DNA of 64,000 bases from Companilactobacillus halodurans (lineage in GTDB: Bacteria > Bacillota > Bacilli > Lactobacillales > Lactobacillaceae). Made by a program: the position numbers and the translations under genes. Shown one piece after another: positions 28,181 through 36,441 of this stretch. Numbering within the stretch: the stretch's first letter is position 1; the number at the start of each line of letters is the position of its first letter. The stretch spans positions 62,001-126,000 of the forward strand of contig NZ_VDFP01000004.1 of the NCBI RefSeq assembly GCF_009600985.1. Reading direction: 5' to 3'. The notes beneath the pieces are model-generated. The model saw only the letters and a list, made by a program, of their open reading frames with translations. It was not told where the DNA came from and made no database searches.

Positions 28181-28595
28181 CCTCATCGTCCTCATCGGAA
28201 TCGGCTTTGATGAAGGCATTGACATCGACGATGCCATCTTTTCCTTCCTTCATAATGTCGTCTACTTTAATATCTGTACCGATAAATTTTTGATTAGCAT
28301 AGTTAATGACCATTGGTAGATTCAAGCCTGAGATAACATGCATTTCAGGATAGTCTTGGGTCAAACTAACAGCGACGTTTCCTGGTGTGCCACCGAGTAA
28401 GTCAACAATCAAGAAGACTGGCTCTTTGCCATAATACTTTTTGATTTCTGTTTCTACTTTAGCTTTAAGAGTTTCAGGTCCATCTGACTTTTGAAGTCCT
28501 AAGGCGGTTGTTTCTGGTAGTTCGCCGATAATTAATTCTGCTGATTTTAAAGTTTCAATTGCCATGTTTCCATGACTCATCAAGATTAATGCCAT
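28173..28595 (-). CDS. PTS mannose-family EIIA (amino-sugar operon)
   Basis: 140 residues. Phosphoryl carrier; the active His is in LILMSHGNMA (His9). LLGGTPGNVA and NLPMVINYA are typical of EIIA-Man/AgaF. The last ten residues are almost all Asp/Glu (SDEDDEDE), an unusual acidic tail that matches the tail of the partner IIC. GGAGG ribosome binding site. It overlaps the downstream glycosidase-like gene by eight bases. Confidence 0.93.
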   Translation of the reverse strand: MALILMSHGNMAIETLKSAELIIGELPETTALGLQKSDGPETLKAKVETEIKKYYGKEPVFLIVDLLGGTPGNVAVSLTQDYPEMHVISGLNLPMVINYANQKFIGTDIKVDDIMKEGKDGIVDVNAFIKADSDEDDEDE

Positions 28596-28607
28596 AATTA
28601 AATCCTC

Positions 28608-29423
28608 CTAGATTTTACCAAGTACGCCGATTGCTGAAAGTGCAACAGCGAAGATAATAACGATAAAGATAACTTTTGTTGAAGTCATGCCTTTCTTACC
28701 AAGTAGCCAGTAAACAAGACCTACGACTGCAGCTGGAACAAGCTTTGGAAGAATCATATCAATGTTATTTTGAACACTTAATGAAACTTTACCTAAGTGT
28801 GCAACCAGTGGAACTTGAATATTGATCATACTTGCAATCAAAGCTCCAACGATGAAGACACCTAGTAAAGTGGCGGCGTCTGTCAAAGCATTCAATTGAC
28901 CTTGCATTTCTGAAACTAGTTTTGTACCTCTTGTATAAGCGAAGTGCAATTGTTTCCAACGGAAAACCATGATAGCAATGTTGACAGCTAACCAAAGGAA
29001 TAATCCAATAGGATTACCTTGTGAAGCCATCGTAGCAGCAATAGCACCCATAATTGTTGGTACTAAAGCAGCGAAAAGCGAATCACCAATAGCAGCAAAT
29101 GGTCCCATAAGACCTGTCTTAATACCAGCAACGGTATCAAGTGAATCAGCACCTTCCTTACCTTCAATGGCAAGATCGATACCTGTGATAATCGTGTTGA
29201 AGAAGTTACTTGTGTTAAAGAATTGGTTGTGAGTCTTCATGGCTTCTTTTAGTTCAGGAGTACCATCGCCATAGATTTTTCTAAGTTGTGGCAAGATTGT
29301 GTACAAGTAACCTGAGGCCTGCATTCTTTCGTAGTTCCAACCCATTTGGAAACCAAACAAGCTACGTTTATTGATTTGTTTAAAATCTTTTTTAGTTAGT
29401 TGATACTCTTTATTCTTCTTCAT
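28608..29423 (-). CDS. PTS mannose-family EIID (amino-sugar operon)
   Basis: 271 residues from ATG 29423, nine bases after GGAGG; the open frame upstream belongs to the end of IIC. EIID signature: LTKKDFKQINKRSLFGFQMG...NYERMQASGYLYTI, then FFNTHP-like FFNTSNF, GIKTGLMGPFAAIGDSLF and C-terminal membrane helices. Membrane part of the transporter with IIC. Overlaps IIC by 14 bases, indicating tight coupling. Confidence 0.95.
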   Translation of the reverse strand: MKKNKEYQLTKKDFKQINKRSLFGFQMGWNYERMQASGYLYTILPQLRKIYGDGTPELKEAMKTHNQFFNTSNFFNTIITGIDLAIEGKEGADSLDTVAGIKTGLMGPFAAIGDSLFAALVPTIMGAIAATMASQGNPIGLFLWLAVNIAIMVFRWKQLHFAYTRGTKLVSEMQGQLNALTDAATLLGVFIVGALIASMINIQVPLVAHLGKVSLSVQNNIDMILPKLVPAAVVGLVYWLLGKKGMTSTKVIFIVIIFAVALSAIGVLGKI

Positions 29424-30351
29424 CGCCTTCAACCTCCCCATCAGCGTCTTCAAATTCATCGTCTTCGTCTTCATCTTCGTCAGCAGAACCTGAGTCATTC
29501 TTCGTGCCAGCAGCTGGAGCTGAGTTCAATTTAGCCATTGACTTCTTGTATTGGATAATGGCAAAAGCACCACCGATTAAAGCAATAGCTAACATTGGTA
29601 AAGCATTGAATGTTGTTGTAAATGATTTACTTACGGCACCTAAACCTGTACCAACTGTTTGAATGCTTGTGAAGATTGTTGAAAGTAAAGCTGTAATTGT
29701 GAATCCAAGAATCAAGTAAGCGATGTGTTTCTTAACTGGTAAGTAGTGAAGCAAGATAGCAAAACCAACGGCTGGAAGTGTAGCACCGGCTGTTTGTAGT
29801 CCAGTGTTGAGCCATGATAAATCGCCATTTAGATATGTAACCATTGTCTTAACGGCACCTTGACCTAGAGCTAAAGCTAAGAATACTGGGATACCACGAG
29901 ACAAGCACCATGGCAATGCACCTAAAATAGTGTGTCTTTCGATTCCTTTGTAGTTGAAGTTTTCAATATCTTTATCAACTTTGTGTTGGAAATATGTATT
30001 AGCAAATCTTGCTAAGATATCAAATGATGTAAGAAGTGCGGCAACTGGAACACCGATAGCAGCAACAGCTGTAGCAGCTTTCATACCTGTACCAACTGAA
30101 AAGGCTGTGGCTAAAACTGTACCTGAGTTGGCATCGATTTTAGAAGCACCACCGAAAGTACCAACACCTAAAACTGTCAATTGTAAAGCAGCACCGATGA
30201 TAAGTCCGGTCTTCATATCACCCATGATCAATCCGGAAATCATTCCGGCCCAAACGGGTTGACTCAATGAAGAGTTCATTTGCAATTCATCATAAATGTT
30301 GTACATAGAATATGCTGTCAAAAGCAATATTTGAACGACTGTAAATTCCAT
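29410..30351 (-). CDS. PTS mannose-family EIIC (amino-sugar operon)
   Basis: 313 residues from ATG 30351 (GGGGGA seven bases upstream), beginning MEFTVVQILLLTAYSMYNIY. About eight hydrophobic segments, GLIMGDMKTGLIIGAALQLT family motif. After the last helix there is a tail of about 45 residues made mostly of Asp, Glu and Gly (DEDEDEDDEFEDADGEVEGD), much longer and more acidic than in usual EIIC proteins. Forms the sugar channel with IID. Confidence 0.95.
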   Translation of the reverse strand: MEFTVVQILLLTAYSMYNIYDELQMNSSLSQPVWAGMISGLIMGDMKTGLIIGAALQLTVLGVGTFGGASKIDANSGTVLATAFSVGTGMKAATAVAAIGVPVAALLTSFDILARFANTYFQHKVDKDIENFNYKGIERHTILGALPWCLSRGIPVFLALALGQGAVKTMVTYLNGDLSWLNTGLQTAGATLPAVGFAILLHYLPVKKHIAYLILGFTITALLSTIFTSIQTVGTGLGAVSKSFTTTFNALPMLAIALIGGAFAIIQYKKSMAKLNSAPAAGTKNDSGSADEDEDEDDEFEDADGEVEGDEEE

Positions 30352-30372
30352 TGTTCTATCCCCCATTAAATA

Positions 30373-30861
30373 CTATTTTTTGTAGTCTTTTAAGATACCG
30401 GTGAAGTCTTTGGCGTCATCGTTTGGAACCATTTGAGCAGTGATTTTGGCCCCTGCTTCAAGAATCTTTTGAAATGCATCGTAATCTTCATCTGTAACAT
30501 TGATCGATTGTGTCAAATGTTGCGTATTATCTTTTTGCGACATATTACCAACATTGATTACATCGAACTTAACGCCGTTATCGATCATTTCTACAAGTGT
30601 TTCTGGCTTCTTAACGACCAAAAATACTCTTTGTGATTCATATTTACCGGCTAAGATATTTGCTGAAGATTTCTTTGTACCTAAAACACTTAGATTAACT
30701 CCAGCGGGTTTAGCTAATTTCAGGGCTGTTTTTTGAATATCATTTTTTATAATTTCGTTATCAACTACCATGATTCTTGATGCTTGCAACTTTGTTGTCC
30801 ATAAATTAGCTACTTGTCCGTGAATTAATCTTTCATCAATTCTTACTGCAATAATACCCAT
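30373..30861 (-). CDS. PTS mannose-family EIIB (amino-sugar operon)
   Basis: 162 residues. Active-site His in RIDERLIHGQVANLW (His15), the universal EIIB-Man motif. Takes phosphate from EIIA and passes it to the sugar. First PTS gene, only 32 bases after the GntR regulator gene, GGAGG ribosome binding site. Order IIB-IIC-IID-IIA matches AgaVWEF-type systems for N-acetylgalactosamine or galactosamine. Confidence 0.95.
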   Translation of the reverse strand: MGIIAVRIDERLIHGQVANLWTTKLQASRIMVVDNEIIKNDIQKTALKLAKPAGVNLSVLGTKKSSANILAGKYESQRVFLVVKKPETLVEMIDNGVKFDVINVGNMSQKDNTQHLTQSINVTDEDYDAFQKILEAGAKITAQMVPNDDAKDFTGILKDYKK

Positions 30862-30893
30862 ATCTTTATACCTCCAAATTTCATTACTCTTCT

Positions 30894-31610
30894 TTAGGAT
30901 TTGTTACTGATATCGTGTCGAATGTGATAAGCAAATTGATCGCTTCTAGCGACACTTAAAGTGAATTCAATAATTTGATTGTGTGGATTATAAGTTTGCC
31001 TGCGAAGATTCAAACAAGGCGTCCCCTCTTTTATGTCCAAATATCTACTGTCATCTGCACTGGTAATGCCTGCTAGAAAATATTCATCAGCATAATACAC
31101 TTGTTCGTTGAACTCCTTTGAAAAAACTGAATACAGTGAACGATTATTCAACATCGATTCAGTCAGCAAACTGAAATGACTAACCGGTAGGTAAGTCCGC
31201 TCCAACATGACTGGAATACCATCCGCATATCGAAGCCGTTTTAACTTTATGATTTGGCTACCCACTTCAGTTTCCAATTTCTTAGCAAAGTACGAATTTG
31301 CCTCCTTTCTCTCAAAACTAAGAATCTTGGTTTGTGGCTTCTTTCCCAGAGAAATCATTTGCTTGTTGAAGCTATAACTACTATTCAAATCACTATTAAG
31401 ATCAACTCTATTAACAAAAGTTCCTTTACCATGAACACGGCGAATCATCCCAGTAACTTCGAGCTCCATTAAAGCTGCTCTAACGGTAGTCCGAGACAAC
31501 TCATATCTTTGAGCAATTTCTCGCTCAGAAGGTAGTTTAGCGTTGGCTGGTAAAGTTTGAATGTAATTAGTCAGCAAGTTGATTAACTGCTCTTGAAGAG
31601 TAATTTTCAT
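30894..31610 (-). CDS. GntR/HutC-family regulator, NagR-like
   Basis: 238 residues from ATG 31610 (AAAGGA upstream); the frame stays open to 31745 without an SD. N-terminal winged helix LPSEREIAQRYELSRTTVRAAL (written in part: SEREIAQRYELSRTTVR), residues about 28-70, then a UTRA effector domain (about 85-235) with LKRLRYADGIPVMLERTYLP. Such regulators bind amino-sugar phosphates. First gene of the operon and so likely autoregulated; palindromes at 31798-31814 and around its promoter are candidate operators, and a similar site precedes nagA copy 1. Confidence 0.92.
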   Translation of the reverse strand: MKITLQEQLINLLTNYIQTLPANAKLPSEREIAQRYELSRTTVRAALMELEVTGMIRRVHGKGTFVNRVDLNSDLNSSYSFNKQMISLGKKPQTKILSFERKEANSYFAKKLETEVGSQIIKLKRLRYADGIPVMLERTYLPVSHFSLLTESMLNNRSLYSVFSKEFNEQVYYADEYFLAGITSADDSRYLDIKEGTPCLNLRRQTYNPHNQIIEFTLSVARSDQFAYHIRHDISNKS

Positions 31611-31646
31611 ACGAATCGAATCCTTTCTGGTATCAACCACAAGACC

Positions 31647-31675
31647 ATTGTATCCGGTTACATTAAGCAAAACAA
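31647..31675 (-). promoter_or_regulatory. Promoter of the GntR-PTS-agaS-nagA operon
   Basis: -35 TTGTTT (31670-31675), 17-base spacer, -10 TACAAT (31647-31652). Directly downstream, TGGTCTTGTGGTTGATACCA carries TGGT/ACCA arms, and AGACCA/TGGTCT (31686-31706) lies upstream: both are possible operator half-sites. Confidence 0.65.
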
Positions 31676-31752
31676 TAACCGAAATAGACCAGTTGAAAGG
31701 TGGTCTTTCAGGTTTAAATAGGATTGCCATGGGTTTTACAAGCAAAAAAATA

Positions 31753-31793
31753 AAGTGGTACTTTTTTGAACCAGTTAAAAGAAGATACCACTT
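31753..31793 (-). repeat. Inverted repeat AAGTGGTA/TACCACTT
   Basis: Eight-base arms 25 bases apart, with TGGT/ACCA cores like the nearby operators; on the minus strand it is followed by TATTTTTTT. Either an operator pair that could be looped or a weak terminator. Confidence 0.4.
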
Positions 31794-31797
31794 AAAA

Positions 31798-31814
31798 AAT
31801 TGGTCTAACCAATT
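31798..31814. promoter_or_regulatory. Perfect 17-bp palindrome, candidate GntR (dre) operator
   Basis: AATTGGTCTAACCAATT is symmetrical around CTA and close to the NagR/DasR dre consensus. It lies in the 311-base gap before the GntR gene (31611-31921). On the minus strand it is followed by T6, so it could also terminate transcription. Confidence 0.55.
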
Positions 31815-31853
31815 ATTTATATGTATATGTTTTTAATTTATTTGTAAAACGTC

Positions 31854-31899
31854 AAAAAAGCCCGCTATCAGCGACTTAATAAAGTTGTTGATAACGGAC
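31854..31899 (-). terminator. Terminator of the first L-HicDH gene
   Basis: GTCCGTTATCA pairs with TGATAGCGGGC (G-U tolerated), then six T on the minus strand. Confidence 0.8.
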
Positions 31900-31921
31900 A
31901 TTCATTTTTAAAATCTAAAAC

Positions 31922-32845
31922 TTACTTAACACCTTGAGGCAACTTACTCTTAATAAAATCAGCTGAATATTGGAGTTTATCCAATTCCTCTTGAGGTAGA
32001 TCCAATTGAACTTGTTGAACAATGCCATCACGACCAATAATTGCTGGATATGACAGATAAACGCCATATTCTTCACGATAGTTGGAAACTGGCAATTCAA
32101 TCAGTGCATCGTTCAAAATAGCCAAGGTCAATTTCACAGCAGCACTTGAAATGCCATAATTCGTATACTTCTTACCACTGAAGACGGTAAAACCGCCCAT
32201 ACGGATGTCCTCGTTCAATTTGTCGAGGTTCAAGCCGTCTTTTGGGGCCCATTCAGAAATTGAATGATCCATAACTGAAACGGTTGACCAAGCGGTAAAT
32301 TGTGAATTGCCATGTTCGCCCAAATTGTATCCAGCAACTGATCTGGGGTCGACATTCAAAGCTTTGCCCACAGCACGTTTCATACGAGCAGAGTCCAACA
32401 ATGTTCCAGTTCCCATGACGTGTTCTTTAGGCAAACCTGTCACTTCTTGATAAATTGAAACCATAACATCATTAGGATTACTGATAACGACGATTTTTCC
32501 ATCAAAATCAGTTTCTTTAATCTTTGCGGCTACTTCAGAAACGGCGTTACTAGTAAAACCAAGTTCCGCAAAACGGTCTGGTTTAACGCGGTCTTGAAGT
32601 TTAATATTTCCAACAGCTGAAATAATTACATCTGTATCATCAAGTTGTGAATAATCGTTCACAAAAATATTAGTGTGGAATGGCAAGTTAGCCATTGCGT
32701 CTTCAAAGTCCAAGGCATCTGCTTGAACTTTCTTTTCATTCTTATCAATTAAGACTAAATCGTCCACGAATCCAGCTGACACAATATAATGTGCACAAGC
32801 TGCTCCAACGTTTCCGGTTCCGATAATAGCTACTTTTCTTGTCAT
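31922..32845 (-). CDS. L-2-hydroxyisocaproate dehydrogenase, copy 1
   Basis: 307 residues of the lactate/malate dehydrogenase superfamily; reduces branched 2-keto acids (from Leu, Ile, Val, Phe) with NADH, recycling NAD and forming hydroxy-acid flavour compounds. Rossmann GxGxxG in VAIIGTGNVGAAC; the substrate loop GNIKLQDRVKPDRFAEL resembles L-HicDH from Weissella confusa, not the LDH loop; Arg in LLDSARMKRAVG binds the carboxylate and His in LGEHGNSQF is catalytic. GAGGT ribosome binding site. Separate unit from the second copy, each with its own terminator. Confidence 0.9.
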   Translation of the reverse strand: MTRKVAIIGTGNVGAACAHYIVSAGFVDDLVLIDKNEKKVQADALDFEDAMANLPFHTNIFVNDYSQLDDTDVIISAVGNIKLQDRVKPDRFAELGFTSNAVSEVAAKIKETDFDGKIVVISNPNDVMVSIYQEVTGLPKEHVMGTGTLLDSARMKRAVGKALNVDPRSVAGYNLGEHGNSQFTAWSTVSVMDHSISEWAPKDGLNLDKLNEDIRMGGFTVFSGKKYTNYGISSAAVKLTLAILNDALIELPVSNYREEYGVYLSYPAIIGRDGIVQQVQLDLPQEELDKLQYSADFIKSKLPQGVK

Positions 32846-32960
32846 CTAATCTACCTCACTGTCTAAGCTCTTTTATGAAGAACTTTTAGTATGTGACTGC
32901 CATTATACTCTAATCGAATTAAAAATAAATTAATTTATAAAAAAATATCCTAAATGGCAT

Positions 32961-33013
32961 AAAAAAAGCGATATCACCCACATTAATAAATAAATAGTGG
33001 TATGATATCACTT
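32961..33013 (-). terminator. Terminator of the second L-HicDH gene
   Basis: AAGTGATATCA (33003-33013) pairs with TGATATCGCTT (32966-32976), then seven T on the minus strand. Confidence 0.85.
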
Positions 33014-33021
33014 AACTAATA

Positions 33022-33936
33022 TTATTTCTTTAGATTTTTTTTAATATAATCAGCTGAATATTGTAGTTTGTCCAATTCTTCTTGAGGCAAGTCCAATTTC
33101 AATTGTTTAAGGATTCCTGCACGTCCAACAATAGCTGGATATGATAGGTAAACGCCATATTCTTCACGATAGTTAGAAACTGGCAATTCAATCTTAGCGT
33201 CATTCAAAATAGCTAGCGATAAACGAACCGCTGCCGTCGAAATGCCGTAATTAGTGTAGCCTTTACCATTGAAGACTGTGAATCCACCCATTCTGACATC
33301 TTCGTTGATTTGATCTAAGTCGAGGCCATTTTCTTTAGCCAACTCTGAAACTGGTTGGTCCATAACTTTGACTGTTGACCAAGCTGTAAATTGTGAATTG
33401 CCGTGCTCACCCAAGTTATAACCGGAAACTGATCTTGGGTCGACATCAAAGGCAGAACCTACGGCACGCTTCATACGAGCTGAATCTAGCAAGGTACCAG
33501 TACCAATGACTTTTTCTTTAGGAAAGCCTGTAATCTGTTGATACATAGATGTCATCACGTCATTAGGGTTACTGATAACGACCATAATGCCATTGAAAGC
33601 TGTTTGTTTGATTTTCTTAGCAACTTCGGTAACAGCATCGCCAGTTGGCTTTAATTCGCCAAAGCGGTTAGGATGGTCGCCACCAATCAAATCAATATGA
33701 CCAACAGCTGAAATAATAATATCAGCGTCGTCTAATTGAGAATAATCATTTACAAAAATATTCGTATGTGAAGGTAGATTAGCCATGGCGTCTTCAAAAT
33801 CCAAAGCGTCTGACTTAACCTTCTTTTCATTCTTATCGATCAGAACTAAATCGTCAACAAAACCTCCTGAAACAATGTAGTGAGCACAAGCAGCACCAAC
33901 ATTGCCCATTCCGATGATTCCGATTTTTCTTGTCAT
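33022..33936 (-). CDS. L-2-hydroxyisocaproate dehydrogenase, copy 2
   Basis: 304 residues from ATG 33936 (AGAGGA nine bases before; the frame opens at 33954). Roughly three quarters identical to copy 1 by eye, with the same catalytic His (GEHGNSQF) and Arg (LLDSARMKRAVG), but a changed substrate loop: GHIDLIGGDHPNRFGEL. That loop governs side-chain choice in this family, so the two enzymes may prefer different keto acids (inference). Confidence 0.9.
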   Translation of the reverse strand: MTRKIGIIGMGNVGAACAHYIVSGGFVDDLVLIDKNEKKVKSDALDFEDAMANLPSHTNIFVNDYSQLDDADIIISAVGHIDLIGGDHPNRFGELKPTGDAVTEVAKKIKQTAFNGIMVVISNPNDVMTSMYQQITGFPKEKVIGTGTLLDSARMKRAVGSAFDVDPRSVSGYNLGEHGNSQFTAWSTVKVMDQPVSELAKENGLDLDQINEDVRMGGFTVFNGKGYTNYGISTAAVRLSLAILNDAKIELPVSNYREEYGVYLSYPAIVGRAGILKQLKLDLPQEELDKLQYSADYIKKNLKK

Positions 33937-34035
33937 AAAAAACATTCCTCTCAATCAAAAATTTTAAAAAAGCACTTACTCTTTAATTATATAATAGATT
34001 GACCGTAACCTTAGGAATTTCTAGCTTAATCCAAC

Positions 34036-34071
34036 AAAAAAGTCGCTTTCTCTCATAGAAGGCGACTTTTT
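34036..34071 (-). terminator. Terminator of ddl
   Basis: AAAAAGTCGC/GCGACTTTTT stem; T6 on the minus strand. Confidence 0.88.
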
Positions 34072-34080
34072 AAAATTGCA

Positions 34081-35136
34081 TTATTTTTGATTTTCGTAAT
34101 ATTTAACTTTGCTTTTGATGATTCTCTCACACAAGTCAGCGTACGAAATACCAGCAGCTTCAGCTTCACGAGGCATTAATGACAAAGGAGTCATTCCTGG
34201 TAAAGTATTAGCTTCCATGACATACAATTGGCCATCACGCAACAAGAAGTCCACACGACCGTAATTGCTCATGCCTAAAGCTTCAAAAGTCTTCTTAGTT
34301 AAAGCTTGCATCTTCGTATGAATAGCATCATCCAAATTGTTTGGAGGCGTAATGAAGTGAGTTACATTGTTTGCTTGGAATTTGTGTTGGAAATCATACC
34401 AACCAGTATCAACTGTAACTTCAACAGCTGGAAGAACCAAGCCATCGACGATAGCAACTGAAAATTCACGACCCTTGATGTATTCTTCAATCAAGGCTTC
34501 GCTATCGAATCTCAAAGCATCAGCAACGCTTTCTCTAAGTTCTGTCGCATTTTGGACGATATGTGTTCCAACACTTGAACCACCATTAGATGGCTTAACT
34601 ACCATTGGATAGTTAAATGGAATATCTTCAGACAAAATCTTGGCTGTCTTAGTAGTTGTGTACTTAGCAGTTGGGATTTGGTCTTGAACAAAAATTTCTT
34701 TAGAGTATTTCTTATCCATAGCAAGTCCAGAAGCTAGTGAGCCACTTCCTGTATATCTAATATCAAAGACATCGAAGACTGCTTGCATCTTACCATTTTC
34801 GCCATCTTCACCGTGAAGTCCCATATAGACAATATCGGCATGTTGACAAATTTTAAGAACATTCTTACCTAATAAACCTCTTGTACCATCAGTACGTAAT
34901 GCATTGATTTTAGCATCAGTTAAGACTTCATCATCAATAACTAACTTGCTTTCACCCTCTGGTTCTGTCGTAAAGAGATCATCGATTTCATCTTCTTTAA
35001 CATCCTTACCTAAAAATGAATCAACATAAGCTACTTCGTAACCTTTACTACGTAGTGCGTTGGTGATTTTAACTCCGGAAGATAAAGAAACATTTCTTTC
35101 TGTACTTCTTCCACCTGAAAGAACGACAATTTTCAT
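34081..35136 (-). CDS. ddl: D-Ala-D-Ala ligase family, F-type (likely D-Ala-D-Lac ligase)
   Basis: 351 residues, ATP-grasp. LSGGRSTERNVSLSSG N-terminal motif, KPSNGGSSVG ATP loop (about 181-190), EANTLPGMTPLS metal/ATP region. In the omega loop the sequence GWYDFQHKF has Phe253 where Ddl enzymes that make D-Ala-D-Ala have Tyr (Tyr216 of E. coli DdlB, in EAKY). This Tyr-to-Phe change marks the ligases of intrinsically vancomycin-resistant lactobacilli and leuconostocs, which make D-Ala-D-lactate. Single-gene unit, divergent from the DUF1002 gene. Confidence 0.93.
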   Translation of the reverse strand: MKIVVLSGGRSTERNVSLSSGVKITNALRSKGYEVAYVDSFLGKDVKEDEIDDLFTTEPEGESKLVIDDEVLTDAKINALRTDGTRGLLGKNVLKICQHADIVYMGLHGEDGENGKMQAVFDVFDIRYTGSGSLASGLAMDKKYSKEIFVQDQIPTAKYTTTKTAKILSEDIPFNYPMVVKPSNGGSSVGTHIVQNATELRESVADALRFDSEALIEEYIKGREFSVAIVDGLVLPAVEVTVDTGWYDFQHKFQANNVTHFITPPNNLDDAIHTKMQALTKKTFEALGMSNYGRVDFLLRDGQLYVMEANTLPGMTPLSLMPREAEAAGISYADLCERIIKSKVKYYENQK

Positions 35137-35356
35137 TGTGTTTCACCTAATCCTTTTAAATTATTTAAGCGTAATCCTAGAACCTACAGAATAGCATAAA
35201 CTTCCAAAAAAAACCATTTTTAATTTTTCTAAACAGTCGCTGTTGCAAGGGTTTGACGGTTTTTAAGTCTTCAAATCCTTAAATTTTTATGCTAAATTGA
35301 CCCATCTTCTCGAATTTTTCATATATATTTGGTTTAATTAGGGTTAAGGAGGTATT

Positions 35357-36307
35357 TTGACCGTGAAAAAGTTAAATATCATTTTATTAAGTCTAGTATC
35401 TTTAATTACAGTAGGAATCTTTTCCGTTCAGACTGTAAAAGCTGACGATTTAAGTAGCGAACCCGTAATGACTTTAGGAACTTCGTTAACTGACAGTCAA
35501 CGTCAGGGTACTATCAGTGCTTTATCATCACAAATCAATGACAGTAATTACAAAACCATCACTGTCAACGGTGATACCTTAGTTAAATATTTGAATCCTA
35601 GTGGTGATTCTTTCACTAGCAACTCCGGTGTTTGGTCCTCAGCTTTGATTCAAAAAACTTCATCTGGTTCTGGTATCAACGTTAAAATTGTCGACTACAA
35701 TGGTAAAAATAACATCACTACCATTACAGCCGACCAATATCGTAATGCCGCAGTAACTGCCGGTATCAGCGATGCCAACATCTATGTAACTTCTGCCACG
35801 CCAATTGATGGTTCTGGTGCTTTAGCCGGAATTTATGCAGCTTATGCTAATAGTGGCGATTCCTTGAATCAAAGCCAAGTCAACGCTGCGCAAAAGGAAA
35901 TGGGCGTTTTGAGTGGAATAACTGATGCGAATAAGGGTACTAATGGTTACTCCGATAAACAATTGAACAATGCTGTTGCCGGTATGAAATCTGATTTAGC
36001 TAACAAAGGCAATAACGTAACCGTTAACCAAATCACAACTATCGTTAACAACAACTTACAAAAAAATGATTTGCAAAACATTCTAAATGACAATCAAAAA
36101 CAAAAAATCATTAATTTGATGGTCCAAATCAAGAATTCTGGTGCCTTGAGCAATTCAAACTTTAAAGATCAAGCTCAAAAATTAAGTAGCGATATTACAA
36201 GCAAAGCTAAAAATATCTTTAACAATCTCAACACTCAAGAAAATCGTAATTTCTTGCAAAGAATTTGGGATAGCATCGTTTCCTTCTTTAGCGGATTATT
36301 CAACTAA
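35357..36307 (+). CDS. Secreted DUF1002 protein
   Basis: 316 residues with a clear signal peptide (cleavage near QTVKADD, about residue 29) and the DUF1002 pattern: TLGTSLTDSQRQGTI, TVNGDTLVKYL, SSALIQKT and TPIDGSGALAGIYAAY. The C-terminal 110 residues are helical and Asn/Gln rich, ending in a short hydrophobic stretch (WDSIVSFFSGLFN). Family function unknown; widespread in lactobacilli and streptococci. The start is not ATG: TTG at 35357 (four bases after AGGAGG) or GTG at 35363 (ten bases). A TTGACC/TATATA pair at 35297-35327 may be the promoter. Confidence 0.85.
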   Translation: MTVKKLNIILLSLVSLITVGIFSVQTVKADDLSSEPVMTLGTSLTDSQRQGTISALSSQINDSNYKTITVNGDTLVKYLNPSGDSFTSNSGVWSSALIQKTSSGSGINVKIVDYNGKNNITTITADQYRNAAVTAGISDANIYVTSATPIDGSGALAGIYAAYANSGDSLNQSQVNAAQKEMGVLSGITDANKGTNGYSDKQLNNAVAGMKSDLANKGNNVTVNQITTIVNNNLQKNDLQNILNDNQKQKIINLMVQIKNSGALSNSNFKDQAQKLSSDITSKAKNIFNNLNTQENRNFLQRIWDSIVSFFSGLFN

Positions 36308-36316
36308 TTTGCACTT

Positions 36317-36352
36317 AAAGCCACGCTCTGACTAAGAGATGTGGTTTTTTTT
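36317..36352 (+). terminator. Terminator of the DUF1002 gene
   Basis: AAAGCCAC/GTGGTTTT with inner CTCT/AGAG pairing, then T8. Confidence 0.85.
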
Positions 36353-36441
36353 CATTCAAATTTCTTTATAATCATGATAATATCGTTTTATACTTAAATA
36401 GGATATACAAATATTCTAAATAATTAGGAGGAACTGATTTA

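Noticed and set aside
31798..31814. Simple terminator for the upstream L-HicDH gene
   Set aside because: A better terminator already lies at 31854-31899, and the palindrome's TTGGT...ACCAA core fits a GntR operator; terminator activity not excluded.
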